A stretch of DNA of 43,643 nt from Candidatus Aceula lacicola (GTDB lineage Bacteria > Omnitrophota > Gorgyraeia > Zapsychrales > Aceulaceae). Within the stretch, counting starts at the first letter, position 1; the number at the start of each line of letters is the position of its first letter. The stretch spans positions 1 to 43,643 of the forward strand of contig JAVCCC010000043.1 in the NCBI GenBank assembly GCA_030765785.1, given 5' to 3'. Made by a program: the position numbers and the translations under genes. Below, in pieces: positions 34,681 to 43,544 of this stretch. A model generated the notes under the pieces. The model was not told where the DNA came from. It ran no database searches and saw only the letters and a list, made by a program, of their open reading frames with translations.

Positions 34681-34696
34681 TTGACAAAGGGGCTTT
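34663..34696 (-). terminator. Intrinsic terminator of the giant-protein gene
   Basis: AAAAGCCCCT and AGGGGCTTTT form a perfect 10-bp stem that continues, after one mismatch, with short TGTC/GACA pairing around an AATT loop; TTTTT follows on the minus strand. It lies 30 bases after the stop at 34726. Confidence 0.88.
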
Positions 34697-34725
34697 TCTA
34701 AATACTTATATTTTTATTTCTATTA

Positions 34726-37700
34726 TTATCTTATAGCATAATCCGAAGACCAGCTGTGATCGAGTGGCCCTAGCGCAGAACGCGCCAAACTTTTGGCTGG
34801 CTTTTCTAGGTCATCATCAAATCCCAAAAGAACTGGAAGATGCGGCATTGGCCTAATATTAATAATCACTGGTATAAATCCTTCTACATTGATCTGATTG
34901 AGATTTTGAAACTCCATTGGAAGAGGCGATCCACTTATATCTATCTTTATATTTAAATCTTCATAAACTCCTGTTAAATCAATACCACCTATTGAGGAAG
35001 AATTTTTACCTAATTCATTTTCTTCAACAAAATCTGAAAGACCAAATCGCAAAATCTCTCGTGCAACTTGTCTCCCTTCAACTGTAGAGGCAAGCTCGCT
35101 CATAACAATCATAAAATCACCTATAGGAGCCTTAAACTCATAAAGACTCCGCTGAGCTTCTTTTTTCTTTTTAAATATCAATTCAAAATTATCTCTTTCA
35201 GCGCTACCGTCTTTATTATTATAAATTGCAAAAAGATCTTGAAAAATTTCGTCTTTAGAAATTCCATCCCAAATAAGCTCTGGAACAATAACAGATTTTC
35301 CTGCAAGCTGATCGATATTTGGAACAGTAATAAGAGTGTCGCTAATGATAGCGCTTATTTTCTGGATTTGATCTCTAGCAGCTTTCACGATCGACTTTCT
35401 ACCAATTCCTGAACCTTTGTTTCTTGCAAGAGCACGAACAAATTCACGAGCAATGGATTGATTCTTTTCTAACAAACTACTCAAAATAACAAAGAATCCT
35501 TCCTCTGTCATGCGATAAAATTCAAGCGAAGCGGAAGGAAAATGTATCTCGATTTCACCCTCTTTTAGCTCTCCATTTTCTTCTTTAACGCTAAGAGTCT
35601 TAACATGAAGTTTCCAAAACCACTTTCCTATCTCTTTTTTGACATCATTGATAATCTCAGATTTAACAACAAACACTTTCCCCAGCAATACATCAAGATG
35701 ATTAACCGGAAGAATTGATACTAAAGGATCTTTAAAGGATTTAATAATTTCTCGTGCTGACTTCAAACTTAAACTACTTGAAACTTGTTCAAAACGCTTT
35801 TTTGCCTCGCTTAAAGCTTCCTCATAGCCGCTGCTAAAAAGAATTTGTGAAGTCTCATAAAGATCTTTAAGTGTTACATCAAAACCAAAAACTTCCTTTA
35901 AAACGGCTGTAACGTTCTCACCTGTATATTGCTTTGCCATTGGTGCATCTAAAATTGCATGCTGCCTTCCATCATCTTCTTTAGCAAGGCCTATTGTATA
36001 AAGATTTAGTCGAGCATTTGCAACTTTTGACGATTGCATCAAAGCAACAAGACCATCAATAATTTGTTCTTGAACCTTAGGGTTACTTTTGTTAATACTT
36101 GAACTTGCAGATTGTTTTTTAACTTCTGCTAAAATAGATGAACTTTTTCGTTGTGAATGCTCGCTTGGACCCGCATTCCTGTTTAAATCATCAATAATTT
36201 CTTGCTCGCTTAAATCATCAACACCAAATTTCATCCATTCAAAAACAGCTTCTTTTGTAGCATTCTCAATCTTTTTCTTAAAACTGGTAAACCTGCTCGG
36301 CAAATTAATATCTGCAATACGCATAAAGGGTAAAAAATGCTCGTCAATCTCTAGGATAAGACCCCTTCCGGATACAAATTCAACAAGAACCGTTCTCCAG
36401 CCCTTATCAAAAAGTGCTTCTTGTGATTTTATAGAATTTATAAACACATTATAAGCAATTCTATCTTGCTCAGAAGAAAGCTTGCCTTTCTTGTCAAATT
36501 CAGGATTAACAATAATGTTCAAAGGCTTCCGCCCTATTTTAGATGCAACCTTTTCTATAATATTTCGAAAAACTTTCTCACTTAAAACCACTTTCTCATA
36601 CTTTGCGGACAATAAAAAAAGCTTTTGTTCAAAATCAAAAATAACATCTTTAATCATTTGCTTATATTCGAGATCCGCATTAACTCTTAATTTCTGACCA
36701 TTTTTATATTTTAGCTTCAAAGGTTTGCCAAATCTTAAAACACGCACGTTAAACAAAGAAGAATCTTTCACAAAACTAATTTCGACTTCAGTCCCGTTTG
36801 GAAAACGAATTGAAACTTTCAAAGGGTCTGCTGTTTTATCAAAAATAAATTTTGTTGGGTCTCCAGAAATTCGATTAAATTTTTTCTCAAAATTTACCTT
36901 AAAATCATTAATATCTGTTTTATAAGAATACGGTATCGATCTCGAAATCGCATTACCTGTCGGTAGCAATGATATTGCTAATTTTGGCAATACGCTAATG
37001 TCAACCTCCTTTTCCATCACTTCTTCCTTATCTTTACGACTTCTTTGAGCATGCTCATCAATTGCTGACTTAATCCCAAAAGTTAAATCCCAAACAAAAT
37101 CTTTGGCCACCCCACAGGACAAACCTTTTTTAGAAAATACAGAATATTCAACCGTAGGATATTTATAAAGAAGAATCGATCCATCTAAGCTAGATCTCAA
37201 TCTATAAAAACCTTCCGCATCTCTAGCAACCTGCATATAAGGAATATCGTTAAAATAAAGATCTTTAACATTAGCTAGATCACCCATGCTAAAAGGATCC
37301 TCAATAAAATCTCCCCATAAATCCACAAGAGAAAGCTTCTTCTGAGCGCTAAGACTTTCAATATGCTCTAAAATAAATGGAAAATTCTTAAAATCTTTCT
37401 TCTTACCTTCATTCTTAAACTTTATACAATACAATTTCCCTTGTTTTACAAACTCTATGTCTCCATTTCTCTCAGCAGTCTCAATCGTAACAAACTTAAG
37501 GGAAGACTTGATATTGATAAGATTCTCATCAATAATCTTCTGAAGACCTTCATAAAATTTAGAAAGACTGCGAGTTTCAATAAGCGCAGCTTTTTCAATA
37601 ATAATTTTCTCCGCAACATCATAAAAATTAACCACCAAGCTACTGCTCGCGTTTACCTTATCTTTAATATATTTCTTCAATTCTTTTCTCTGGGCAACAA

Positions 37701-40700
37701 AAAGGCGATCTAATCCAAACGAATGCATTCCTCTCATAAAATGAGAATCTAAATTCTTACGAATAAAAGGAACTACCTCTGTCATAACTTTCTCTGTATC
37801 AATATTTGTTTTTACGCCCAAAGCGTCAAGAACAAACAAAAGATCTTCTGTTGTTAAATTTCCAACATTGCTTCCAGATAAAGGATTTCCTCCTTGATGC
37901 AAAATAGAAACATCTAGAACATCAACTCCTGCTTTTATCCCCGCCACACCCTTTGCAACTCCGTAGACACCTCTTGTATGCGCATGCAAAGCCAATGTTT
38001 TTCCATCTAGATTTATTCTCTCTTTTATTTCTTCAATTAAATCTGTAATCTCAGACGGAGACGCCTCACTCGTCGTATCACAAACAACTAATTCATCAAC
38101 ACCCATTCTTACAGCCTGCTGAAACATGCGAACGACTTTTCCAGAAGAAATCTTATCAAATTGCCTTTTTCCCTCTTTGTCTTTATAGCTATACCCAAAA
38201 GAATTGCTTAAATAAAAACGAATTCGAACAGGATTAGGATTCGTTCTTTGCTCCTCGTCCCGATATTGTTTCTCTAATTCTCGAACTCGATTAATCGTTC
38301 CCTGCTTATATCCTAAAGACCCTTCCGCAGTGACTGATTCATCATCTAAATCTCTTCCCATATTTCTTCTCTGATAAATATCAGAAGCACCAACGACAAT
38401 AGAAATCTCATCTAAATTAGGATGAAGCTCAAAAGCTTTATTAACTTGATCTTTCTTAAAAACAAGATAACCAAATTCTGCATCCTTTGCTGAGAACTCA
38501 GCGCTAACATAAGCCGTAAGCTCTTCGGTATAATCCCTCATAAATGGAAAAGAATCTGCTTGCGTAAAAGATGTAACCTCAATCCTTGGTTTCGGTCCCT
38601 TTCCTTCATACGCAAAACTATTAATTATTCTTCGAATAGCTTCTTTAGCTATTTTAATATTAAAAAAATTATTTCCCGTTTTAAGAGTTTGCAAAAGTTC
38701 TCTGATCACTTCGTAAATAATAATTTGTTGTCCATTTAAAGCCTCAGCATATTCTTTTAACGATGTATTGTATTTCTGAGCTAACTTCTCAGTATTATCT
38801 AAAAATAAATCGATCTTGCGCTTTGCTTCGTCATATGGCTTTAAGCTAAGCGCATCAAGTCCTGGCAAAACTGTATTCTCAAAAACTTCTAAAGTTGCCC
38901 CACCAGCCAAAAAAACATGCCCAAATTTATCATGCGAAATTCCAAATTTATTAATCGCAGCAACAGAATCTCCTCCTCCAATTCCAGCATACCCAGAAGA
39001 ATCTGCCATAGCCCTTAAAATACCTTCTGTTCCCTTAGAAAACTTCTCTATCTCGAAAATACCCATTGCACCGTTCGCAAAAGAAGATGACTCCCCTAAG
39101 CCAATAATTCTTGAATATAATTCAATTGTTCTTGGTCCAATATCAACAATTTCCCACCCCTTTGGAATTTTTGATGTTCCTGAAATAAGACGATCTGTAC
39201 TAAAAACCTTAGTCTCTGCACTTTGATCGACTCTACTTGCAGCTAAAACATCTACCGGTAAAACTAGCTTTCCTTTATTAGCTGGATCATCAAGAAGTTT
39301 TCGAGCTTTCTCAACTTCTGCTTGATTAGCGCCAAAAGAATTCTGAACATCAACACCTAACGCTTTTAAGAAAGCATTTCTCATAGCTCCACCAACAAGA
39401 AGAAATTTAAGGTTTTCTGATCTTAAAAGATTCTTCATCACTTTAATCTTATCTGAAACCTTGCTACCTCCCATAACAACAACTTCAACGCCTTTTAAAA
39501 ATTTCTTTAACGCCTCTAACTCTTTTTGAACTAAAAGACCTGTTACTCGAAGAATATTTTTTGGCGCACCAACAACAGATGCGTTCACTCTGTGGGAAAC
39601 GCTAAAAGCATCATTAACAAAAATATCAACACCATCAAAATACTTATCAACCAATTCTTTATTCCTTTGAAGAGCCTCACTATATGCCTCTTGAGCTTCT
39701 CGGAGGCCTTCCTCAGACTTTTCTGCAGCCTTTAACTTACTTGTTGCAGAAACAACAATGTCTTCAGCTTCATTAAAACGCGTATTCTCTAAAAGAAGAA
39801 TCTCGCCTTTTTTCATATCATTCTTTATAAAATCTTTAGCATCCGCTACAGTCTGATAATTTGTATTAAAATGCACCTTCTTAAAATCTTTCTCTAATCG
39901 TTTAGCAATTGGAAATAAGGTAAGGTCAAAGACTCTTTTTCCTTTTGGTCGACCTAAGTGAGACGCCACAATAACTTTTGCTCCACGGCTTACAAGATAT
40001 TTTAAAGTTTCTTTCGATGCAGAAATACGAGAATCGTCTGTAATATTGCCATCAAAGTCTATTGGAACATTATAATCAGCTAAAACAAACACAACAGCCC
40101 CGTCATAATTATCAATATCTCTTAAACTCATCTTATCCAACGAAGCCAAAACGGGACTCGCAGAAAATGCTGGCGAAATAATCTCGCTTGCTGTCCAAAC
40201 CCCACGTCTAAACGCTGGCTTTTCTAGTCGAAACTTCCCCCATTTACATGTAAAATCAAGATGCTCTATCCTTTCATTTCCTTCTACATAATCAAGAAGA
40301 GGCTTTTCTCCTACCGAAGTGTAAAGACGGACTTCTTTTGCTATCCCAAGGTATATTTCCACCTCTTTAATAACCTCTGAAGGCGTCTCTAAATATCCTG
40401 TGATTCTGCCTTCAATTTTCTTTAATTTCTCTCCTACAGTGCTACTCGAAAAAGATTCTTCTTCTGTTTCATTTTCAATCGACGAAACATCAGCAAACCA
40501 CTTAAGAGTCTCATTATCTCGCATGACATTAATGATGTGGTGCTCAAGATCAAAATTTATATAATCTTCCTCTACTTCTCCAGCAAACTTAATAAGATGC
40601 TCGATCGGCTGAGCTCGTCCATCTTGAACAACGCGAATACTTTTGATTACTTCAAAAAGATTCTCAGAAGAAATATCTTCTGGCAAAAACTCAATCACTT

Positions 40701-42834
40701 CAGGAAGCATAGAAACTTCAGGAATAATAACATCAAAAAATTCCCAAAATCCTACCTGAGAATTATTTTGTACATTGATAATAATGCGCCCAGCCTGAAT
40801 AAGTCCTACAGAATTCGTTCCTTTTAAATCAATATTCTCTAGATTAAATAAACTAGATTTACTAACTTCAAGAATCAATTCTTCCCATGTTAAACTAGAA
40901 GAAAATTTTGTTATTAATGCAGAAGAATTTCTCTTGTTCTGAGTAAGCCTTCCAGCCCTTTTAACAATCCAGGTCTCCTCCGGAGCGTTCTGATCGAATG
41001 CAATTCTAACAACGCGTGCATCCGAAAGAAAAACTTCAACTACATCAATATCCTCATCTACTGGAATATCTTCGACAGCATCTATCAAATTAAAAATACC
41101 TTGCATTGGTATCTCGTCCTTCTCTCCATCAGAAAACTCTAAATAAACTCGTTCTGGTAAAACTCCAGGATAAGCTTGATCAATTCTTTCAAAAGCAGCC
41201 GTTAACGATCCTTTGATCTTATCTCCCTCTCGGAGCGCTATGCCTGATGAAGATAAAAACGCGATCTTTTCATTTCCCTTAATAATATGTAGCGCACATC
41301 CCTTAGAAGAATTAATAATTTCTTTTGCCTTTGAAATATTTATTGGCTTTAAAGTTCTTCTATTATAAATACGAATATCTCTATTTACTCCACTTTCAAG
41401 AGCCCCAGCAACATTACTAGGCCCATAATAATAAAAATATTGAGCATTGCCAAAAAAACCTCGAATCGTACTATCAGGTTCTCTGTTTGTCTGAAAACGT
41501 TTCTGGTTAGACCCTTCCCCCAAGCCCCGAGCAGAAGCACTGATTCCCCTTTTCATTTTCCTTAAAAGATCAAGCGTCTCTCGATTCGCCGCTCCAATTC
41601 CTACTCCTTGCCCAAAATCTACAACTTTCACTGTCCCGTCAGCTTTCGTAATCCTTACAACAGGAGATGCAGATCCTACTAGGGCAGCTGTAAACATTGT
41701 GTTATCACCATCTTTAATAATATTCTTTTGATGAATCTTCGTCGGAGAAGAAATTAATTCTAGCCTAGAGCTCACCTCTGCGGCAATCTGAATACCACCT
41801 GAAAAATACTTACGAGGAATATTTCTTTTAGAATGCTGATCATATTCTGGCTTAATGTAATTGTAAGCACCTTTTTTGTAAGCCTCTAAATATTGCTGAT
41901 AAATTTTCTCTTTAATACCCTCTTCATCAAGACCTAGTCCTTTAAATTTATTCTGATCTACATAAATTTGTCCTAACAAGCTTTGATTTAAAGCTTTTTT
42001 AAACCATACCGCTAAAATTAAGGAATGATAAACTTGTCTAAGTGATGCAAAATTTTTACCTTGATTAACTTCTTTTTCAAGCTCCGGCAAAACAATTTCT
42101 CGAACAATATCAGAAGCTAATTTATTTTCTGTCGTTCCTTTTATATTCTTTAAGGATTCATCACTGCTTTGGAGGGCCACATAATCTTCTTCAAGCATAA
42201 CTTTCAAACTTGCTTCTGCAACAAAAACCATGTTGCCTTGCTCATAGACAGAAACTCTATCGGGCATAATCCAAACCTTATTAAATGTATCAATCGGAAT
42301 TTCTGTTGTGCCATACACCTCATAAGCTTTTTTATAAACTTTATCCCAGAACTTTTTTCCAAGATCATCTTCTGGATAAATTAAAGAAGCTGTAATTTGT
42401 TTTAAAATATAATCTTGAGCCAAGAGGTCTCTTCCGATATCGGTTTGCGCAAGAGAGCCTGGAATAATACGATTTTCTTCATAAGGCGAAAGGTTAACCC
42501 AAAGATCTTTTTCTGGAGCTGTTAGAGACGCAAGAAAATATTTAATCATCTTCTCAGCTTCACCCGTTAGTTCATCGCCAGACAAGTTATCATCGCCATC
42601 ATTAACAATAAAATCAAATTCTAAAGGATTCTCAGGATGAATTTGAATGCCTGTTAAAAGCGCTGGATTGTATCCTAGGCTTAAATGAACCATGGACCCC
42701 GGAGTCGGTAAGAGACTTAGCGTTTGTGCAAAGCCAGGAGCGGGAATAATAAAATTTGTTAAGAAAGCAAAAGCAACAAACATCGACACGACCTTATAAA
42801 AATGGCCTTGCCTTTCTCTCTTGAAAGTCAGCAT
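34726..42834 (-). CDS. Giant exported protein with PGK and DRE-TIM (HMG-CoA-lyase-like) domains
   Basis: 2702 residues. Signal peptide 1-36 (FVAFAFLTNFIIPAPGFA). Module 1 (~37-345, LLPTPGSMVHLSLGY to RKYFSGGIQI) resembles the N-terminus of large Omnitrophota proteins. ~366-900 is unrecognised. ~900-1330 is a phosphoglycerate kinase: Asp920, Asn922, Arg936, His959, Arg962, Arg1019, Arg1082, Lys1125, Lys1129, Asn1254, Glu1261 and Asp1289 are kept; the WNGP box reads ANGA, and ~30 helical residues are inserted before NDAF. ~1370-1700 is a DRE-TIM barrel like HMG-CoA lyase: Arg1378, Glu1419, His1617, His1619 and Asn1659 are kept, but Asp is Glu1379 and the catalytic Cys is Asn1650. ~1730-2610 is unrecognised, with Ser-rich linkers. 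The C-terminus (2616-2702, GGIDL onward) is probably a conserved tail. AAGGAG seven bases before the ATG; own promoter and terminator. Role unknown. Confidence 0.9.
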   Translation of the reverse strand: MLTFKRERQGHFYKVVSMFVAFAFLTNFIIPAPGFAQTLSLLPTPGSMVHLSLGYNPALLTGIQIHPENPLEFDFIVNDGDDNLSGDELTGEAEKMIKYFLASLTAPEKDLWVNLSPYEENRIIPGSLAQTDIGRDLLAQDYILKQITASLIYPEDDLGKKFWDKVYKKAYEVYGTTEIPIDTFNKVWIMPDRVSVYEQGNMVFVAEASLKVMLEEDYVALQSSDESLKNIKGTTENKLASDIVREIVLPELEKEVNQGKNFASLRQVYHSLILAVWFKKALNQSLLGQIYVDQNKFKGLGLDEEGIKEKIYQQYLEAYKKGAYNYIKPEYDQHSKRNIPRKYFSGGIQIAAEVSSRLELISSPTKIHQKNIIKDGDNTMFTAALVGSASPVVRITKADGTVKVVDFGQGVGIGAANRETLDLLRKMKRGISASARGLGEGSNQKRFQTNREPDSTIRGFFGNAQYFYYYGPSNVAGALESGVNRDIRIYNRRTLKPINISKAKEIINSSKGCALHIIKGNEKIAFLSSSGIALREGDKIKGSLTAAFERIDQAYPGVLPERVYLEFSDGEKDEIPMQGIFNLIDAVEDIPVDEDIDVVEVFLSDARVVRIAFDQNAPEETWIVKRAGRLTQNKRNSSALITKFSSSLTWEELILEVSKSSLFNLENIDLKGTNSVGLIQAGRIIINVQNNSQVGFWEFFDVIIPEVSMLPEVIEFLPEDISSENLFEVIKSIRVVQDGRAQPIEHLIKFAGEVEEDYINFDLEHHIINVMRDNETLKWFADVSSIENETEEESFSSSTVGEKLKKIEGRITGYLETPSEVIKEVEIYLGIAKEVRLYTSVGEKPLLDYVEGNERIEHLDFTCKWGKFRLEKPAFRRGVWTASEIISPAFSASPVLASLDKMSLRDIDNYDGAVVFVLADYNVPIDFDGNITDDSRISASKETLKYLVSRGAKVIVASHLGRPKGKRVFDLTLFPIAKRLEKDFKKVHFNTNYQTVADAKDFIKNDMKKGEILLLENTRFNEAEDIVVSATSKLKAAEKSEEGLREAQEAYSEALQRNKELVDKYFDGVDIFVNDAFSVSHRVNASVVGAPKNILRVTGLLVQKELEALKKFLKGVEVVVMGGSKVSDKIKVMKNLLRSENLKFLLVGGAMRNAFLKALGVDVQNSFGANQAEVEKARKLLDDPANKGKLVLPVDVLAASRVDQSAETKVFSTDRLISGTSKIPKGWEIVDIGPRTIELYSRIIGLGESSSFANGAMGIFEIEKFSKGTEGILRAMADSSGYAGIGGGDSVAAINKFGISHDKFGHVFLAGGATLEVFENTVLPGLDALSLKPYDEAKRKIDLFLDNTEKLAQKYNTSLKEYAEALNGQQIIIYEVIRELLQTLKTGNNFFNIKIAKEAIRRIINSFAYEGKGPKPRIEVTSFTQADSFPFMRDYTEELTAYVSAEFSAKDAEFGYLVFKKDQVNKAFELHPNLDEISIVVGASDIYQRRNMGRDLDDESVTAEGSLGYKQGTINRVRELEKQYRDEEQRTNPNPVRIRFYLSNSFGYSYKDKEGKRQFDKISSGKVVRMFQQAVRMGVDELVVCDTTSEASPSEITDLIEEIKERINLDGKTLALHAHTRGVYGVAKGVAGIKAGVDVLDVSILHQGGNPLSGSNVGNLTTEDLLFVLDALGVKTNIDTEKVMTEVVPFIRKNLDSHFMRGMHSFGLDRLFVAQRKELKKYIKDKVNASSSLVVNFYDVAEKIIIEKAALIETRSLSKFYEGLQKIIDENLINIKSSLKFVTIETAERNGDIEFVKQGKLYCIKFKNEGKKKDFKNFPFILEHIESLSAQKKLSLVDLWGDFIEDPFSMGDLANVKDLYFNDIPYMQVARDAEGFYRLRSSLDGSILLYKYPTVEYSVFSKKGLSCGVAKDFVWDLTFGIKSAIDEHAQRSRKDKEEVMEKEVDISVLPKLAISLLPTGNAISRSIPYSYKTDINDFKVNFEKKFNRISGDPTKFIFDKTADPLKVSIRFPNGTEVEISFVKDSSLFNVRVLRFGKPLKLKYKNGQKLRVNADLEYKQMIKDVIFDFEQKLFLLSAKYEKVVLSEKVFRNIIEKVASKIGRKPLNIIVNPEFDKKGKLSSEQDRIAYNVFINSIKSQEALFDKGWRTVLVEFVSGRGLILEIDEHFLPFMRIADINLPSRFTSFKKKIENATKEAVFEWMKFGVDDLSEQEIIDDLNRNAGPSEHSQRKSSSILAEVKKQSASSSINKSNPKVQEQIIDGLVALMQSSKVANARLNLYTIGLAKEDDGRQHAILDAPMAKQYTGENVTAVLKEVFGFDVTLKDLYETSQILFSSGYEEALSEAKKRFEQVSSSLSLKSAREIIKSFKDPLVSILPVNHLDVLLGKVFVVKSEIINDVKKEIGKWFWKLHVKTLSVKEENGELKEGEIEIHFPSASLEFYRMTEEGFFVILSSLLEKNQSIAREFVRALARNKGSGIGRKSIVKAARDQIQKISAIISDTLITVPNIDQLAGKSVIVPELIWDGISKDEIFQDLFAIYNNKDGSAERDNFELIFKKKKEAQRSLYEFKAPIGDFMIVMSELASTVEGRQVAREILRFGLSDFVEENELGKNSSSIGGIDLTGVYEDLNIKIDISGSPLPMEFQNLNQINVEGFIPVIINIRPMPHLPVLLGFDDDLEKPAKSLARSALGPLDHSWSSDYAIR

Positions 42835-42924
42835 ATATATACTCCTTATGTTGTCCGTGGCAATTAAACAAACACTTTGATGTAAAGCTTTGATAAGAAA
42901 ACGCTTTTTAAAAACGTTTTATAA

Positions 42925-42952
42925 AAGATAGCATATTCTTGGGAAAAATCAA
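42925..42952 (-). promoter_or_regulatory. Promoter of the giant-protein gene (extended -10)
   Basis: TTGATT (42952-42947), 16 bases ending in TGC, TATCTT (42930-42925) on the minus strand. It leaves a leader of about 85 bases before the ATG at 42834. The surrounding gap (42835-43097) holds only this and the terminator at 43039-43071. Confidence 0.55.
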
Positions 42953-43038
42953 GGCATGAACAGACTCTTAATATATTGCAAGATATTGCGCAACATAATG
43001 TTATAACTTTATTCAAGAAATATTTAAAAATACCAAGA

Positions 43039-43071
43039 AAAATGCCCTTTATTTTCATAAAAGAGCATTTT
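43039..43071 (-). terminator. Intrinsic terminator of the glycine-zipper lipoprotein gene
   Basis: On the minus strand AAATGCTCTTT pairs with AAAGGGCATTT (one G-T wobble) around ~9 bases, followed by TTTC. It begins ~27 bases after the stop at 43098. Confidence 0.75.
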
Positions 43072-43097
43072 AAAACAACTTATTTTAAATATTAATC

Positions 43098-43544
43098 TTA
43101 CTTTTTAGAAACCAGATAGGTGATGACCTTTGGATCAACTCCCTTGTCTTCAAGATATTTAATCGTATCCGCATCTAATTCATAAAACGAACCTGATGAT
43201 TTAAGCTGATCAATAATAACCTCGGCAGGAACGCCTTGCCCTGTCATTTCAACAATTTTCATAATCGGAATATGCTCTGATTCTAACGATGCTGCAGGCT
43301 GTTCGGCTGCTTGCTGATCATCAATACCGCTGCCGATAGTTCCTCCTCCAATAGCACCCACAGCGCCTCCAATCAAAGCTCCTTCAACGCCATGACCTCC
43401 CTGATGTCCAATAACTCCACCTGCAACAGCCCCCAAAAGCCCTCCGATGCCTGCTCCTTTTTTGGTATTCGCCCCCATGGACTCACATCCTAAACACCCT
43501 ACGGCAACAAGTAAAGAAATAACTAAAAGAATTTTACCTCTCAT
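43098..43544 (-). CDS. Glycine-zipper lipoprotein
   Basis: A 148-residue envelope protein. The signal peptide MRGKILLVISLLVAVGC gives a lipobox ending at Cys17 (Cys20 is an alternative). Residues ~30-75 are a glycine zipper (GAGIGGLLGAVAGGVIG; GALIGGAVGAIGGGTIGSG), the kind of small-residue hairpin that inserts in or packs on membranes. After a Gln/Ala linker, the C-terminal ~60 residues (MKIVEMTGQGVPAEVIIDQL; YLEDKGVDPKVITYLV) match a tail common in PVC-group glycine-zipper proteins. GGGAGGAG lies close before the ATG. It probably stabilises the outer membrane; no enzyme function is expected. Terminator follows at 43039-43071. Confidence 0.85.
   Translation of the reverse strand: MRGKILLVISLLVAVGCLGCESMGANTKKGAGIGGLLGAVAGGVIGHQGGHGVEGALIGGAVGAIGGGTIGSGIDDQQAAEQPAASLESEHIPIMKIVEMTGQGVPAEVIIDQLKSSGSFYELDADTIKYLEDKGVDPKVITYLVSKK

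Noticed and set aside
38816-39226. Plus-strand 136-codon frame opposite the PGK domain
   Set aside because: It is the antisense shadow of conserved PGK codons and shows no family resemblance.
42864-43058. 64-codon minus-strand frame in the gap before the giant gene
   Set aside because: Its start lies within the terminator at 43039-43071, it has no convincing ribosome binding site, its composition (Cys/Phe-rich) is that of random AT-rich DNA, and it covers the giant gene's promoter.
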